Positions 15,811 to 24,667 are shown, numbered from the stretch's first letter. The stretch: DNA of 64,000 bases from an uncultured Bacteroidales bacterium (GCA_900545245.1 UQYV01000016.1:1-64000); one strand, 5' to 3'. Program-made: numbers and translations. Notes: a model not told the origin generated them from the letters alone.

Positions 15811-16770
15811 TCAATCGCTGTGGTGATGTGGATGCCCCTGGCGGTAAAGCTGCCATGAATTGAATATGTTGTGCCAGAGGCTGTAGAAACCTCCGGCTAT
15901 GCTGGTGACTGGGGTCATGAACGTGTAGGCCATCCAGATGGCGAAGACGGTGTTCTTCTGCCCGAGGGCCTGTCCCGCAGTGACGCTGCTTCCGTATTTC
16001 GCTCCGATTCGCCTTCCGATCCAGAATTGAATGATGCAGCAGATAAGGGAAACGGCTGCCATACCTATCATATAGCTGATCGGAATGTCGCTTTTCACGA
16101 TCGAGCGGGTCGTCACTACAATCGCAAGCGGAAGAGAAACCGACCAAAGATAGAGTGCGAGATCATTGAAATGCAGAATCCAGCGATGAAAACCAGGCAG
16201 GAGAAAGCGCACGAGCCATGCGCAGACACAAGGCATTATGAGCAGAGGAAAAGTCTTCGCCATAATCATGCAGAATGCCGTCGTAAACGAGATTCCGGCG
16301 GCCGGGTGCACGAGCGGTACGATTGCGGGGACTATGATTGCTGTGACAATGTTGATGAGTATGGTGTAGGTGATGATTCCAGGCATGTCTCCTCCAAGCT
16401 TGCCGGTGATTACTGCCGCAGCCGTGGCTGTCGGGCAAATCATGCAAATCATGAAACTCTCGGCGAGCAGACTGCCATGCCCTCTTCCGCCGAGTATCAG
16501 CAATATGCCCGGGATGACAAAACCTGCCGTCTGAATCAGCAGTAGCCATGCCTGCCACCTATGTGGGCGCATTTGTCTCGGAGCAATTTTGCAGAAAGAC
16601 AGGAACAGCATCATGAACATCAGGACCGGCTGAAGCACCTTCACGGCCTTGTCGAGATATGGCCCGGCCGGTGCCAGAGCCGGAATGCTATGGTAGATGA
16701 GATAGGCTGCGACACCTGACGCCATTGCAATCAGCAGCATCCAGTCTTTCAGGATTTGTTTCAAGTTCAC
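15811..16770 (-). CDS. BASS-family (bile acid:sodium symporter-like) transporter
   Basis: A polytopic membrane protein of about 319 residues with nine to ten hydrophobic segments. It contains MICMICPTATAAAVITGKLGG and GQALGQKNTVFAIWMAYTFM, which match the conserved pseudo-repeat regions of BASS-type transporters. The substrate is unknown; the superfamily moves bile acids, pantoate, sulfate and other organic anions with sodium. The frame extends upstream to a TTG at 16809, but that part overlaps the terminator of the upstream phosphorylase gene. I therefore prefer the GTG at 16770 (VNLKQILKDW). The tail ends in HPHHHSD. Confidence 0.8.
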   Translation of the reverse strand: MNLKQILKDWMLLIAMASGVAAYLIYHSIPALAPAGPYLDKAVKVLQPVLMFMMLFLSFCKIAPRQMRPHRWQAWLLLIQTAGFVIPGILLILGGRGHGSLLAESFMICMICPTATAAAVITGKLGGDMPGIITYTILINIVTAIIVPAIVPLVHPAAGISFTTAFCMIMAKTFPLLIMPCVCAWLVRFLLPGFHRWILHFNDLALYLWSVSLPLAIVVTTRSIVKSDIPISYMIGMAAVSLICCIIQFWIGRRIGAKYGSSVTAGQALGQKNTVFAIWMAYTFMTPVTSIAGGFYSLWHNIFNSWQLYRQGHPHHHSD

Positions 16771-16805
16771 GTTCGTATTTGCTAGTAAAACCAGACACCT
16801 CTTAT

Positions 16806-16837
16806 ACAAAAAGAGTCCGGTCTTGCCCCAGACTCTT
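16806..16837 (-). terminator. Intrinsic terminator after the first phosphorylase gene
   Basis: On the minus strand AGAGTCTGG pairs with CCGGACTCT (one G-U pair), followed by TTTTTG. It begins about 8 bases after the stop at 16845, so it ends the nucleoside salvage transcript. Confidence 0.85.
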
Positions 16838-16844
16838 CTGCATT

Positions 16845-17669
16845 CTATAATGTTTCAATCAGCTTTGTGAATATGGCTGTCATCCTGTCGGCCGCTGCGT
16901 CCGCCGCGACTATAATCGCGTTCTCGTCCGTGACATAGTCGTCAGGGTTGCTGTGTGCTTCGTCGGTAATCACTGAAATTCCGAAGACGGCAAGTCCGCA
17001 GTGACGTGCCGCGATGACTTCCGGAGTTGTGGACATTCCCACGGCATCGGCGCCTATGTTCCTAAAGAAATTATACTCTGCCGGTGTCTCGTAAGTCGGG
17101 CCGGTGCATGCAAGGTAGACACCTTTTTTCACGTCAATTCCCTCGGATGCCGCGATTGCCTCCGCCTTGCGGATTAGCACGGGATCGTATGGCCTTGTCA
17201 TGTCCGGAAAACGCGGGCCGAAGTCGTCGAAGTTCGCTCCAATGAGTGGATTCGGAAGAAGGTTGATATGGTCACGGATGATCATCAGGTCGCCGATGTG
17301 ATAGTCGAAGTTGACTCCTCCGGCAGCATTTGATACGAGCAGTGTGCTGATGCCGAGCACTTTCATTATGCGTATCGGCAACACTACTTCCTGCATAGGA
17401 TAGCCCTCGTAGCAGTGGTAGCGTCCCTGCATGGCGATGACCGTCTTGCCTCCGAGCTTTCCGACGATGAAGTTCCCCTTATGACCTAACGCCGTAGCTG
17501 CGGGCATTCCGGGAATATCCTTGTAGGAAACTATAACCGCATTCTCAATCTTGTCAGCCAATTTTCCCAGTCCGCTTCCTAATACTATTCCAACATCTGG
17601 GCGCAACTCTCCAATCCGTTCCTTCAGCACGCCCGCCGCCAGAACAATTTCTTCATATCTCTTATCCAT
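16845..17669 (-). CDS. Purine nucleoside phosphorylase, predicted 6-aminopurine type
   Basis: This 274-residue protein belongs to the trimeric PNP/MTAP family, which splits purine (deoxy)nucleosides with phosphate. Visible motifs are [13 protein letters not shown] (phosphate loop), LGHKGNF, QGRYHCYEGY, SNAAGG and CTGPTYETPAEY with the base-binding Glu. The residue after IT in the motif GISVITDEAH is Asp236, where 6-oxopurine enzymes have Asn (human PNP Asn243) and MTAP-type enzymes have Asp. This suggests acceptance of adenosine or methylthioadenosine; the specificity is inferred. It is paralogous to the gene 178 bases upstream and ends at a strong terminator. Confidence 0.93.
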   Translation of the reverse strand: MDKRYEEIVLAAGVLKERIGELRPDVGIVLGSGLGKLADKIENAVIVSYKDIPGMPAATALGHKGNFIVGKLGGKTVIAMQGRYHCYEGYPMQEVVLPIRIMKVLGISTLLVSNAAGGVNFDYHIGDLMIIRDHINLLPNPLIGANFDDFGPRFPDMTRPYDPVLIRKAEAIAASEGIDVKKGVYLACTGPTYETPAEYNFFRNIGADAVGMSTTPEVIAARHCGLAVFGISVITDEAHSNPDDYVTDENAIIVAADAAADRMTAIFTKLIETL

Positions 17670-17712
17670 ATAAAAATATATCTTTTAACCTTCCAAACAA
17701 TAGAGAGAAAGG

Positions 17713-17832
17713 GGATGCATAAAAAGATGGAGTGCAAGGCGCACTGGGGATTTCAACACCGGAGCAACCTTATGGTTGTGAGGATTTGAAATCCACATGC
17801 AACGAAGCAATCCGCTTTTTAGGCGCCCCGTC
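17713..17832 (-). repeat. Copy A of a dispersed 3'-UTR hairpin element
   Basis: Read on the minus strand, this starts with GGGGCGCCTAAAAAGCGG and ends with TTTTTATGCATCCC. It aligns over its whole length with the element after rny. It contains a perfect 9-bp stem GGATTTCAA/TTGAAATCC around an inner AACC/GGTT hairpin. It begins 15 bases after the stop of the phosphorylase gene at 17848 and is in the same orientation as that gene. Confidence 0.8.
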
Positions 17833-17847
17833 TTTTATGCGCCCCCG

Positions 17848-18675
17848 TCACAGGGAGAGAATGAGTCTTTCAAAAAGAAGACTCATCCTTTCAGCCGCAG
17901 CATTTGCCGCTCTCACAACATCGTCTCCGTCATTTACATAATCTTCCGCGTAGTCATCATGTGCCTCATTGGTAATCACCGACATTCCGAATACTGGAAT
18001 TGAGCTGTGTCTTGCCACAATCACCTCCGGAATCGTCGACATCCCCACTGCGTCGCCTCCGATGAGCCTGAAATATTTGTATTCCGCCGGCGTTTCGTAG
18101 GACGGACCCGTACCTCCGACATAAACGCCCTTCTTGAGGTCTATGTGCAGTTCCGCCGCGATAATCTCAGCTTTCTTGATGAGCTCAAGGTCGTAGGGCC
18201 TCGTCATGTCCGGAAATCTCGGACCGAAATCGTCGAGATTCTTCCCGATGAGCGGATTGGGAAGGAGGTTAATGTGGTCGCGGATGATCATGAGGTCACC
18301 GACCTTGAACCCGTAGTTCACTCCTCCAGCCGCATTGGAAACGAAAAGATATTGTATTCCAAGCACTTTCATTACGCGGATAGGGAGAGTGACAAGTTCC
18401 ATAGGGTAGCCTTCATAGTAGTGGAAACGCCCCTGCATGGCAACGACGAACTTTCCTCCGAGTTCTCCCGCAATGAAATTTCCCTTGTGACCGATTGCCG
18501 TAGACACCGGAAATCCCGGGATTTCCCTGTAAGGAATGACAATAGGGTTCTCAATCTTGTCGGCAAGCTTTCCAAGCCCGCTGCCAAGCACTATTCCCAC
18601 AACCGGTCTTCGCCCGCCGAGCTTTACGCTGATGTACTCGGCAGCACCATTGATTCTTTCTATTCTTTCGTCCAT
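17848..18675 (-). CDS. Purine nucleoside phosphorylase, predicted 6-oxopurine type
   Basis: The 275-residue paralogue of the adjacent phosphorylase has the same family motifs: [36 protein letters not shown] and [12 protein letters not shown]. Its specificity motif reads [10 protein letters not shown], with Asn at position 236, as in inosine/guanosine phosphorylases. The tandem pair therefore differs at the residue known to decide base preference in this family. It lies 55 bases downstream of the MTA/SAH deaminase gene and is followed by repeat copy A and then the second phosphorylase, so all three are probably one nucleoside salvage operon. Confidence 0.93.
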   Translation of the reverse strand: MDERIERINGAAEYISVKLGGRRPVVGIVLGSGLGKLADKIENPIVIPYREIPGFPVSTAIGHKGNFIAGELGGKFVVAMQGRFHYYEGYPMELVTLPIRVMKVLGIQYLFVSNAAGGVNYGFKVGDLMIIRDHINLLPNPLIGKNLDDFGPRFPDMTRPYDLELIKKAEIIAAELHIDLKKGVYVGGTGPSYETPAEYKYFRLIGGDAVGMSTIPEVIVARHSSIPVFGMSVITNEAHDDYAEDYVNDGDDVVRAANAAAERMSLLFERLILSL

Positions 18676-18730
18676 AATGATAATCTGTTATTATGTGGTT
18701 AGTATTTCACCCCGGAACTCTCCGGCGTGC

Positions 18731-20005
18731 CTATTTTCTTAGTCTTATTTGTGACAGCACTTTTCCTGCGCCCTCGAGAATTTCTCGCTCGCCCTCGACT
18801 TTTCTGTTTTTCATCACGAAGCGTCCGTTGCAGATGAGTGAGTCAATGCAGTCGCTGTGTGCCGAATAGACGTAGTTTGCAAGGAACGTGCCCGGAGAAA
18901 GGAAGTTGTAGTTGTCCGTGTCGACAATCTGGATGTCGGCGATTCGGCCTTCCTGCAATAGTCCGGTATTGAGGCCCAGAGCATTGGCTCCGTTTATGGT
19001 GGCCATTTCCACAATCTCATTCAGAGGGCAGACTGTAGGGTCTCCTCTCCAGCCTTTCTGCATCATGGCGGAAGTCTTCATCGCTTCGAGGATGTCGAGA
19101 TTGTTCGATGACGCGCATCCGTCAGTGCCTATGCAGACCTTGCATCCGGCCTCGATAAGTTCCTTGTATAGAAAATGATATCCTGAGCTGAGCTTGAGGT
19201 TTGAGTTGATATTGTGTACGCAGGTGACATGATGCTTTCCCAACAACTCCACGTCATTGTCGCTCAGCCAAAGGGTGTGCGCCGCGATGAGGTTGGGTCC
19301 GAGCACTCCTATTCTGTCAAGGTATTCCACCGGAGTAAGCCCTCCGTGAGCCTCCTTGCTGTCTTCCACTTCTTTGCGGGTCTCGGAGAGGTGGATGTGC
19401 AGCGGCAGACCATGTGCCCTCGCGAATTCCGCAGCCCAGATCATCATCGGCTCGCTCACCGAATATGGCGCATGGAACGCCATCGAAAATCTCAGGTTTT
19501 TGTCGCCCCATTGCTTCGACGCCTCATACATTTTCCAGCAACGTATCTTCTCAATTTCGTTCTCGGCGTCCGTCATCTTGTTTATGACAACGTATGAAGA
19601 GACCGGACGTATTCCCATCTCCACGGCTGCCTTGTGCCCGATAAGCGGGAACCAATAGTGGTCGTTGAACGTCGTCGTTCCTGTTTTTATCATTTCGAGG
19701 CAGGCCACCTTCGTTCCCCAATAGACGAACTCTTCGTCGAGGTTTGCCTCAATTTCCCAGACCTTGGCGAGCCAATCGTGGAATGCCATATCCTCTCCGA
19801 CTCCACGGAGCAGCGACATCGCGGCATGCGTGTGCATATTGATGAACCCGGGCATCGCGGCCTTCCCGGTGCAGTCCATGACCTCTTTCGCCTCCGCGCA
19901 CTTTTCCTTTCCGGCGGCCGTTATCTTTGAGATGATGTCTCCATCGATGCAGATGTCCGACAGGACGCCGTCGACGGCTATATTTTTCAGGACAATGTCG
20001 TGCAT
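18731..20005 (-). CDS. mtaD: MTA/SAH deaminase (amidohydrolase superfamily)
   Basis: This 424-residue cytosolic amidohydrolase shows the metal-binding MHTHAAMSLLRG, HIHLSETRKEVED, LIAAHTLWLS and GTDGCASSNNLD motifs. It follows the pattern of 5'-methylthioadenosine/S-adenosylhomocysteine deaminases, which convert the adenine part to hypoxanthine. Related deaminases (guanine, chlorohydrolase types) share these motifs, so the exact substrate is likely but not certain. Two downstream phosphorylases on the same strand would cleave the resulting inosine-type nucleosides. The -7 box TACCTTTG (minus strand, 20023-20030) puts transcription start about 10 bases from the ATG. Confidence 0.85.
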   Translation of the reverse strand: MHDIVLKNIAVDGVLSDICIDGDIISKITAAGKEKCAEAKEVMDCTGKAAMPGFINMHTHAAMSLLRGVGEDMAFHDWLAKVWEIEANLDEEFVYWGTKVACLEMIKTGTTTFNDHYWFPLIGHKAAVEMGIRPVSSYVVINKMTDAENEIEKIRCWKMYEASKQWGDKNLRFSMAFHAPYSVSEPMMIWAAEFARAHGLPLHIHLSETRKEVEDSKEAHGGLTPVEYLDRIGVLGPNLIAAHTLWLSDNDVELLGKHHVTCVHNINSNLKLSSGYHFLYKELIEAGCKVCIGTDGCASSNNLDILEAMKTSAMMQKGWRGDPTVCPLNEIVEMATINGANALGLNTGLLQEGRIADIQIVDTDNYNFLSPGTFLANYVYSAHSDCIDSLICNGRFVMKNRKVEGEREILEGAGKVLSQIRLRK

Positions 20006-20022
20006 ATCGTATTCAAATTTGT

Positions 20023-20070
20023 CAAAGGTAGGAATTTTCTTTGAGATTTGCCATATTCTTCATATATTTG
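20023..20070. promoter_or_regulatory. Divergent -7 boxes for mtaD and the zapA operon
   Basis: CAAAGGTA at 20023-20030 is TACCTTTG on the minus strand for mtaD. TATATTTG at 20063-20070 on the plus strand serves the coiled-coil/zapA genes, with a TTTG at 20040-20043 at a suitable -33 distance (19 bases). Confidence 0.65.
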
Positions 20071-20081
20071 CAGAGTGGGTA

Positions 20082-20369
20082 ATGCAAAGTGACGTTATGC
20101 TTGACAACATCAGACAGCAGTTCATAAGGCTGATTTCCGCATACGAGCGGGAAGAGTCTGAGCGTGTCCGTCTGGAAAAGGAAAACAGCAGGCTTACGGA
20201 ACAATGTAAGGCCTACGGGAAACAGATTGCTGAGTTAGAAAAGAAAATTGATAGGCTGAATCTCACGGCTGCGCTCGTGGGATCGCAAACAGACAATTCA
20301 GAGTCGAAGAGGAAAATTGACGGTCTTATCAAGGAGATTGACCGGTGCATCAGGCTGATGGAGGGTTGA
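20082..20369 (+). CDS. Small coiled-coil protein upstream of zapA
   Basis: A 95-residue, highly charged protein. Residues 10-60 form a clear heptad-type coiled coil (ISAYEREESERVRLEKENSR), followed by KQIAELEKKIDRL. It has no signal peptide. Small coiled-coil proteins of this kind commonly precede zapA in Bacteroidales and are good candidates for a ZapB-like partner in division, but this is inferred from position and shape. The start at 20082 is set by the -7 box at 20063-20070; an alternative ATG is at 20097. The gene ends 5 bases before the zapA ATG. Confidence 0.75.
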   Translation: MQSDVMLDNIRQQFIRLISAYEREESERVRLEKENSRLTEQCKAYGKQIAELEKKIDRLNLTAALVGSQTDNSESKRKIDGLIKEIDRCIRLMEG

Positions 20370-20374
20370 AGGGC

Positions 20375-20671
20375 ATGGAAATGACAAGAAAGATAAATGT
20401 GACTATTCTTGGCAAACAGTTCGGTCTGCAAGCATCTTCCGAGAGACAGGAGCGGTTTATACGCATCGCCGCTGAGACGTTGAACAGGATGGTGGAGCAG
20501 TGTTCCGCAAAGTTTCAGCTGAGCGACAACGTTGATATCCTCATTTTCGTGGCACTGAACATCTGTATGAAGAAGCTGAATGTCGAGGAGGAGATGAAGA
20601 ATCTTCAGGCGGAGGCTGATGCCCTGGAAAGGGAGTTTGCGGGCTATCTTGAAAACATTGATGGAAAATAA
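20375..20671 (+). CDS. zapA: Cell division protein ZapA
   Basis: The 98-residue protein fits ZapA: an N-terminal domain with KINVTILGKQFGLQASSERQERFIRIAAETLN and a C-terminal coiled coil (NVEEEMKNLQAEADALEREF). ZapA bundles FtsZ filaments at the Z-ring. I chose MEMTRKINV at 20375; MTRKINV at 20381 is equally possible. It is co-transcribed with the coiled-coil gene before it, and its stop codon touches the 5' arm of the structured RNA that follows. Confidence 0.9.
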   Translation: MEMTRKINVTILGKQFGLQASSERQERFIRIAAETLNRMVEQCSAKFQLSDNVDILIFVALNICMKKLNVEEEMKNLQAEADALEREFAGYLENIDGK

Positions 20672-20858
20672 TCCGTTAGTTACTTACTTGCTGAATTCAA
20701 CACTGATTAAGTAACAGAGTAGGCTCGGGGAGGGGAAGACGGACCTATGTGACCCTTGGCGGGGATTCCGGCGTGCCGGGACGGAGGATGTCTGAACCTT
20801 ACGGAACTCAAATCTTATTTTATAAGGTTTTCTGTCAATTTGGCTAACGGATTTTTTT
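20671..20858 (+). ncRNA. Structured RNA between zapA and rny, candidate 6S-like RNA
   Basis: A transcript-sized segment is closed by a perfect 9-bp long-range stem, ATCCGTTAG (20671-20679) with CTAACGGAT (20844-20852), followed by a T-run to 20858. Inside are GTTACTTA/TAAGTAAC, a GC-rich central part with CCGGC/GCCGG, and AACCTTA/TAAGGTT. It contains no good reading frame. In several bacteria 6S RNA lies next to zapA, and a Bacteroidales structured RNA (the Bacteroidales-1 motif) has been proposed to be 6S. That identity is an inference from position, size and closed-stem architecture. Confidence 0.6.
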
Positions 20859-20863
20859 AACTC

Positions 20864-20898
20864 ACGGTCGTTTCCGCAAGGATACGACCGTTTTTTTG
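20864..20898 (+). terminator. Intrinsic terminator before rny
   Basis: ACGGTCG (20864-20870) and CGACCGT (20885-20891) form a 7-bp stem followed by seven T. It lies 6 bases after the end of the structured RNA and would back up its termination. Confidence 0.85.
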
Positions 20899-20936
20899 TT
20901 GATATGATTATATTATAAAACATAATTTATTATTAT

Positions 20937-22475
20937 ATGGTACTTTATTATATATTGTCCGCACTCGCAGGTGCCGCAGTCGCGCTCGGCGTTTGGATTG
21001 CAGTCAGACGTATTGTTTTGAAAGGACGTAAGAATGAAATCATCGAGAAGGCCGAGCTTGAGGCCGAGAACATAAAGCAGGAGAAGATTTTCCAGGCGAA
21101 GGAGAAGTTCCTGCAACTCAAGAGCGAACATGAAAAGACTGTGAACGAGCGCAATGCCGCAATTAAGGAGACGGAAAGCCGCCTTAAGCAGAAGGAAAAC
21201 ACCCTGAATCAGCAGACTTCCGAACTTCAGCGCAAGCAGCGTGAGGCGGATTCCATACGGGAGAACCTCAAGGCGCAGGTCGAGATTGCCAACCGCAAGG
21301 CAGCCGAGTATGATAGGCTTCGCGAAGAGGCAAATCGCCAGATTGAGAGTATTGCCGGAATGTCGGAGACCGAAGCCAAGAATATACTCATGGAAAACAT
21401 GAAGGCTGAGGCAAGGACAGAGGCACAGTCCTACATTAACGATGTGATTGACGACGCCCGTCTGAATGCGACCAAGGAGGCTAAGAGAATCGTAATCAAC
21501 ACGATCCAGAGAACGGCCTCTGAAACTGCAATCGAGAACGCGGTCACTGTCTTCAACATCGAGAGCGATGAGATCAAGGGACGCATCATCGGGCGTGAAG
21601 GACGAAATATCCGTGCGCTTGAGGCAGCTACCGGAGTTGAGATTGTCGTTGACGACACACCTGACGCAATCCTTCTTTCTGCCTTTGATCCGGTGAGACG
21701 TGAGGTTGCGCGTCTTGCTCTCCATCAGCTCGTCGTCGACGGCCGCATCCATCCGGCACGTATCGAGGAGGTTGTGACAAAGGTGCAGAAACAGCTTGAG
21801 GATGAGATTCTTGAGATTGGAAAGCGCACCTGCATTGACCTCGGCATCCACGGCATCCACATTGAGCTCATCAAGCTTATCGGACGTATGAAGTACCGTT
21901 CCTCTTATGGTCAGAATCTTCTCCAGCATGCCCGTGAGGTTGCTAACATTGCGGCTACAATGGCTTCTGAGCTTGGTCTGAACGCAAAGGCTGCGAAGAG
22001 GGCCGGTCTGCTTCATGACATCGGAAAGGTTTCCGACGAAGATCCTGAGCTTCCGCATGCGCTCCTTGGAATGAAACTCGCGGAGCAGTACAAGGAGAAA
22101 CCGGAAATCTGCAATGCAATCGGTGCACACCACGAGGAAGTTGAGATGACTTCCATCATCTCGCCGATTATCCAGGTGGCCGATGCTATTTCGGGTGCAC
22201 GTCCTGGTGCAAGACGTGAGGTGATAGAGTCTTATATCAAGAGGCTCAAGGATCTGGAGAACATCGGGCAGTCATATCCTGGCGTCGTGAAGGCATACGC
22301 AATTCAGGCAGGCCGTGAACTTCGCGTGATTGTCGGCGCAGAGCAGGTGACTGACGCCCAGGCAGAGACGCTTTCGGGAGACATTGCCAAGAAGATTCAG
22401 GATGAGATGACTTATCCAGGGCAGGTTAAGATTACTGTGATACGAGAGACACGTTCAGTAGCCTTCGCCAAATAG
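20937..22475 (+). CDS. rny: Ribonuclease Y
   Basis: The 512-residue endoribonuclease has an N-terminal membrane anchor ([20 protein letters not shown]), a long coiled coil to about residue 190, and a KH domain ([20 protein letters not shown]). An HD domain with LLHDIGK and [11 protein letters not shown] holds the metal-binding His/Asp residues. The C-terminal tail is the usual one. RNase Y starts decay of many mRNAs at the membrane. It follows the structured RNA and two terminators. A dispersed hairpin element begins 8 bases after its stop codon. Confidence 0.96.
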   Translation: MVLYYILSALAGAAVALGVWIAVRRIVLKGRKNEIIEKAELEAENIKQEKIFQAKEKFLQLKSEHEKTVNERNAAIKETESRLKQKENTLNQQTSELQRKQREADSIRENLKAQVEIANRKAAEYDRLREEANRQIESIAGMSETEAKNILMENMKAEARTEAQSYINDVIDDARLNATKEAKRIVINTIQRTASETAIENAVTVFNIESDEIKGRIIGREGRNIRALEAATGVEIVVDDTPDAILLSAFDPVRREVARLALHQLVVDGRIHPARIEEVVTKVQKQLEDEILEIGKRTCIDLGIHGIHIELIKLIGRMKYRSSYGQNLLQHAREVANIAATMASELGLNAKAAKRAGLLHDIGKVSDEDPELPHALLGMKLAEQYKEKPEICNAIGAHHEEVEMTSIISPIIQVADAISGARPGARREVIESYIKRLKDLENIGQSYPGVVKAYAIQAGRELRVIVGAEQVTDAQAETLSGDIAKKIQDEMTYPGQVKITVIRETRSVAFAK

Positions 22476-22483
22476 TGGTGTCA

Positions 22484-22599
22484 GGGCGCCTAAAAGGCGG
22501 TCTGCCGCGTTGGACGGCTTGATGAAATCCTCACAACCGACAGGTTGCTGCGGTTTCATCTTCACCGTCCGCCTTGCATCCCATCCTTTTATGCATCCC
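22484..22599 (+). repeat. Copy B of the dispersed 3'-UTR hairpin element
   Basis: This begins with GGGCGCCTAAAAGGCGG and ends with CCTTTTATGCATCCC. Nested arms can pair: AAGGC/GCCTT (22494-22498, 22571-22575), GGACGG/CCGTCC (22512-22517, 22565-22570), GATGAAA/TTTCATC (22521-22527, 22554-22560) and CAACC/GGTTG (22534-22538, 22543-22547). The sequence aligns with copy A on the other strand; the third stem has a different sequence in the two copies yet pairs in both. Confidence 0.85.
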
Positions 22600-22672
22600 T
22601 GACCTCCCGGCACTTTGTTGGTGTTTTGTTGGTAACTTAACTTGATGATAAAACTTTAGTTTTGATGTTATT

Positions 22673-24667
22673 ATGAAAAATTTTAACAGAATATTTGTTA
22701 TGCTGCTGGCGGGACTCGTCTGCAGCATTTCTTCGCTTTGGGCGGGAAACATAGACTGGACGGTGTCGGCCACCGAAACGGATGAGAGCGGCGTTTGGGA
22801 ACTGGTTTACACCGGAACTCTTGGTGAGGGAATACACAGTTACCCTCTTTCTGATCCGGATTCCGCGCTGGAAGTCGAATATGCTGAACTTAACAATTGT
22901 GTTTTGGTCGGGGCCCTTGCAGACAAGAGCGTCGTAAAGTTCCAAAACGGCCACCACTATGTTTACGGGCATCTTTCTCTTGTGCAGAAAATCCGTGTCG
23001 AGAATGCAGAGCTGCCTTTTTCGCTCAAAGGAACCTTCCGCGCTATGTGCTGCGAGGATACTTCTTGTTTTCCTCCTGAATATCAGGATTTTGAGTATTC
23101 CCAAGGGGAAGGCGCAGAGATGGTTTCCGCTACTGCGGCTGGAAAAAATTCGGGAAGTGAAGCTGAAGCCGTTTCTGCAGATGTAGCAGGGGCGGTTTCC
23201 GGGGATGCTGAAAAAGAACAGGCACCTTTTGATTGGGGCCTCGTACTTCAGGCGATTCTCTGGGGCTTCGCCATGCTGCTCACACCGTGCGTGTTCCCGA
23301 TGATTCCGATGACGGTGTCGTTCTTCCTCAAGAATTCGGGAAATGCACATCGCGGCCGTTTCCATGCCTTTATGTACGGCCTTTTCATCGTGCTGCTATA
23401 CACTGTTCCGATTTCACTGGTCATCCTCATTACATGGATTGCTGGAGGTGATGCCGTGACAGCGGACATCTTCAATTGGCTCGCTACGCACTGGCTGCCT
23501 AACATTCTGTTCTTCATTGTCTTCATGGTCTTTGCTGCCTCGTTCTTCGGCGCCTTCGAAATCACTCTTCCATCATCGTGGGTCAACAAGGCCGATGGAA
23601 AGTCTGACAAAAAGGGACTTGTAGGCGTGTTCTTCATGGCTCTTACGCTTGTGCTCGTGTCCTTCTCCTGTACCGGGCCTATCGTCGGCACTGTGCTCAT
23701 ACAGTCGACCAAGGGGCAGTTCTGGATGCCGATAGTGACTATGTTCGCCTTCTCCGTGGCATTTGCGCTCCCGTTCACATTGTTCGCGCTGTTCCCGTCG
23801 CTGCTGACAAAGCTCCGGAGCGGCAGTTGGCTCGGCAGTGTCAAGGTGGTACTCGGGTTCATCGAGGTTGCGCTCGGATTCAAGTTCCTTAGCGTCGCGG
23901 ATCAGACCTATCATTGGGGGCTTCTTGACAGAGAGGTTTACCTCGCTATATGGATTGTGACTTTCTCGCTTCTTGGACTCTACCTGCTCGGAAAGATCCG
24001 TTTCGCACACGATGAAAAGGTTGAGCACCTGTCAGTTACAAGACTTGCGCTCGCCATCGTGGACTTCGCTTTCGTCGTTTATATGATTCCAGGAATGTTC
24101 GGGGCTCCGCTAAAGGCTCTTTCTGGCTATCTTCCTCCTATCGGCACTCAGGATTTCGTGCTCGGAGCTGTCAATGCCTCATCCTCTGGCAATTGGGAAG
24201 ACGAACGCACGGTTTCTCTGTATGGTGAGAAATATGGTCTCCATCTGCCTCTTGGTCTTGATGGCTATTTTACTATAGAAGAAGGACTTGCTGCGGCTAA
24301 GGCCAGTGGCAAACCGGTGTTTGTGGATGTGACCGGACATGGATGTGTCAACTGTCGCGAGATGGAAGCGCGTGTCTGGAGCGATCCCCGCGTACTTGAA
24401 CTGCTCTCTAAGAAATTTGTGGTCGTCGCGCTGTATGTCGATGACAAGACCAAACTTGACGAGGCGGATTGGGTTCATGCAGCAAATGGGGATGTCTACA
24501 AGGAAATCGGACGAGCCAATGCCTATATAGCCAGGACACGTTTCGAGGTGAACTCACAGCCGAACTACATCCTTCTCGACAGCGATGGCAGTCAACTCGC
24601 TCCTGCCCGCGGCTACAACCTTGACGTTCAAGGATTCATTGATTTTCTGAATGTTGCGTTGAAGTAA
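22673..24667 (+). CDS. dsbD: Thiol:disulfide interchange protein DsbD
   Basis: The 664-residue protein carries electrons across the inner membrane to keep periplasmic thiols reduced. It has a signal peptide (to about residue 24) and an N-terminal DsbD-alpha-like domain with CCEDTSCFPP. The transmembrane core has about eight helices, with the conserved Cys/Pro motif LTPCVFPMIPMT and SFSCTGPIVG. The C-terminal thioredoxin domain shows FVDVTGHGCVNCREMEARVW, with CVNC as the active site. All redox cysteine pairs are present. A repeat element separates it from rny, so it may have its own promoter. Confidence 0.95.
   Translation: MKNFNRIFVMLLAGLVCSISSLWAGNIDWTVSATETDESGVWELVYTGTLGEGIHSYPLSDPDSALEVEYAELNNCVLVGALADKSVVKFQNGHHYVYGHLSLVQKIRVENAELPFSLKGTFRAMCCEDTSCFPPEYQDFEYSQGEGAEMVSATAAGKNSGSEAEAVSADVAGAVSGDAEKEQAPFDWGLVLQAILWGFAMLLTPCVFPMIPMTVSFFLKNSGNAHRGRFHAFMYGLFIVLLYTVPISLVILITWIAGGDAVTADIFNWLATHWLPNILFFIVFMVFAASFFGAFEITLPSSWVNKADGKSDKKGLVGVFFMALTLVLVSFSCTGPIVGTVLIQSTKGQFWMPIVTMFAFSVAFALPFTLFALFPSLLTKLRSGSWLGSVKVVLGFIEVALGFKFLSVADQTYHWGLLDREVYLAIWIVTFSLLGLYLLGKIRFAHDEKVEHLSVTRLALAIVDFAFVVYMIPGMFGAPLKALSGYLPPIGTQDFVLGAVNASSSGNWEDERTVSLYGEKYGLHLPLGLDGYFTIEEGLAAAKASGKPVFVDVTGHGCVNCREMEARVWSDPRVLELLSKKFVVVALYVDDKTKLDEADWVHAANGDVYKEIGRANAYIARTRFEVNSQPNYILLDSDGSQLAPARGYNLDVQGFIDFLNVALK

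Noticed and set aside
16771..16809. TTG start for the BASS transporter at 16809
   Set aside because: It lies inside the terminator hairpin of the upstream phosphorylase gene, and the extra 13 residues add nothing typical of the family.
20913..22133. 400-residue antisense open frame within rny
   Set aside because: It reads through the coiled coil and KH coding region in reverse, which often gives stop-poor Leu/Arg-rich frames. No motif supports it.
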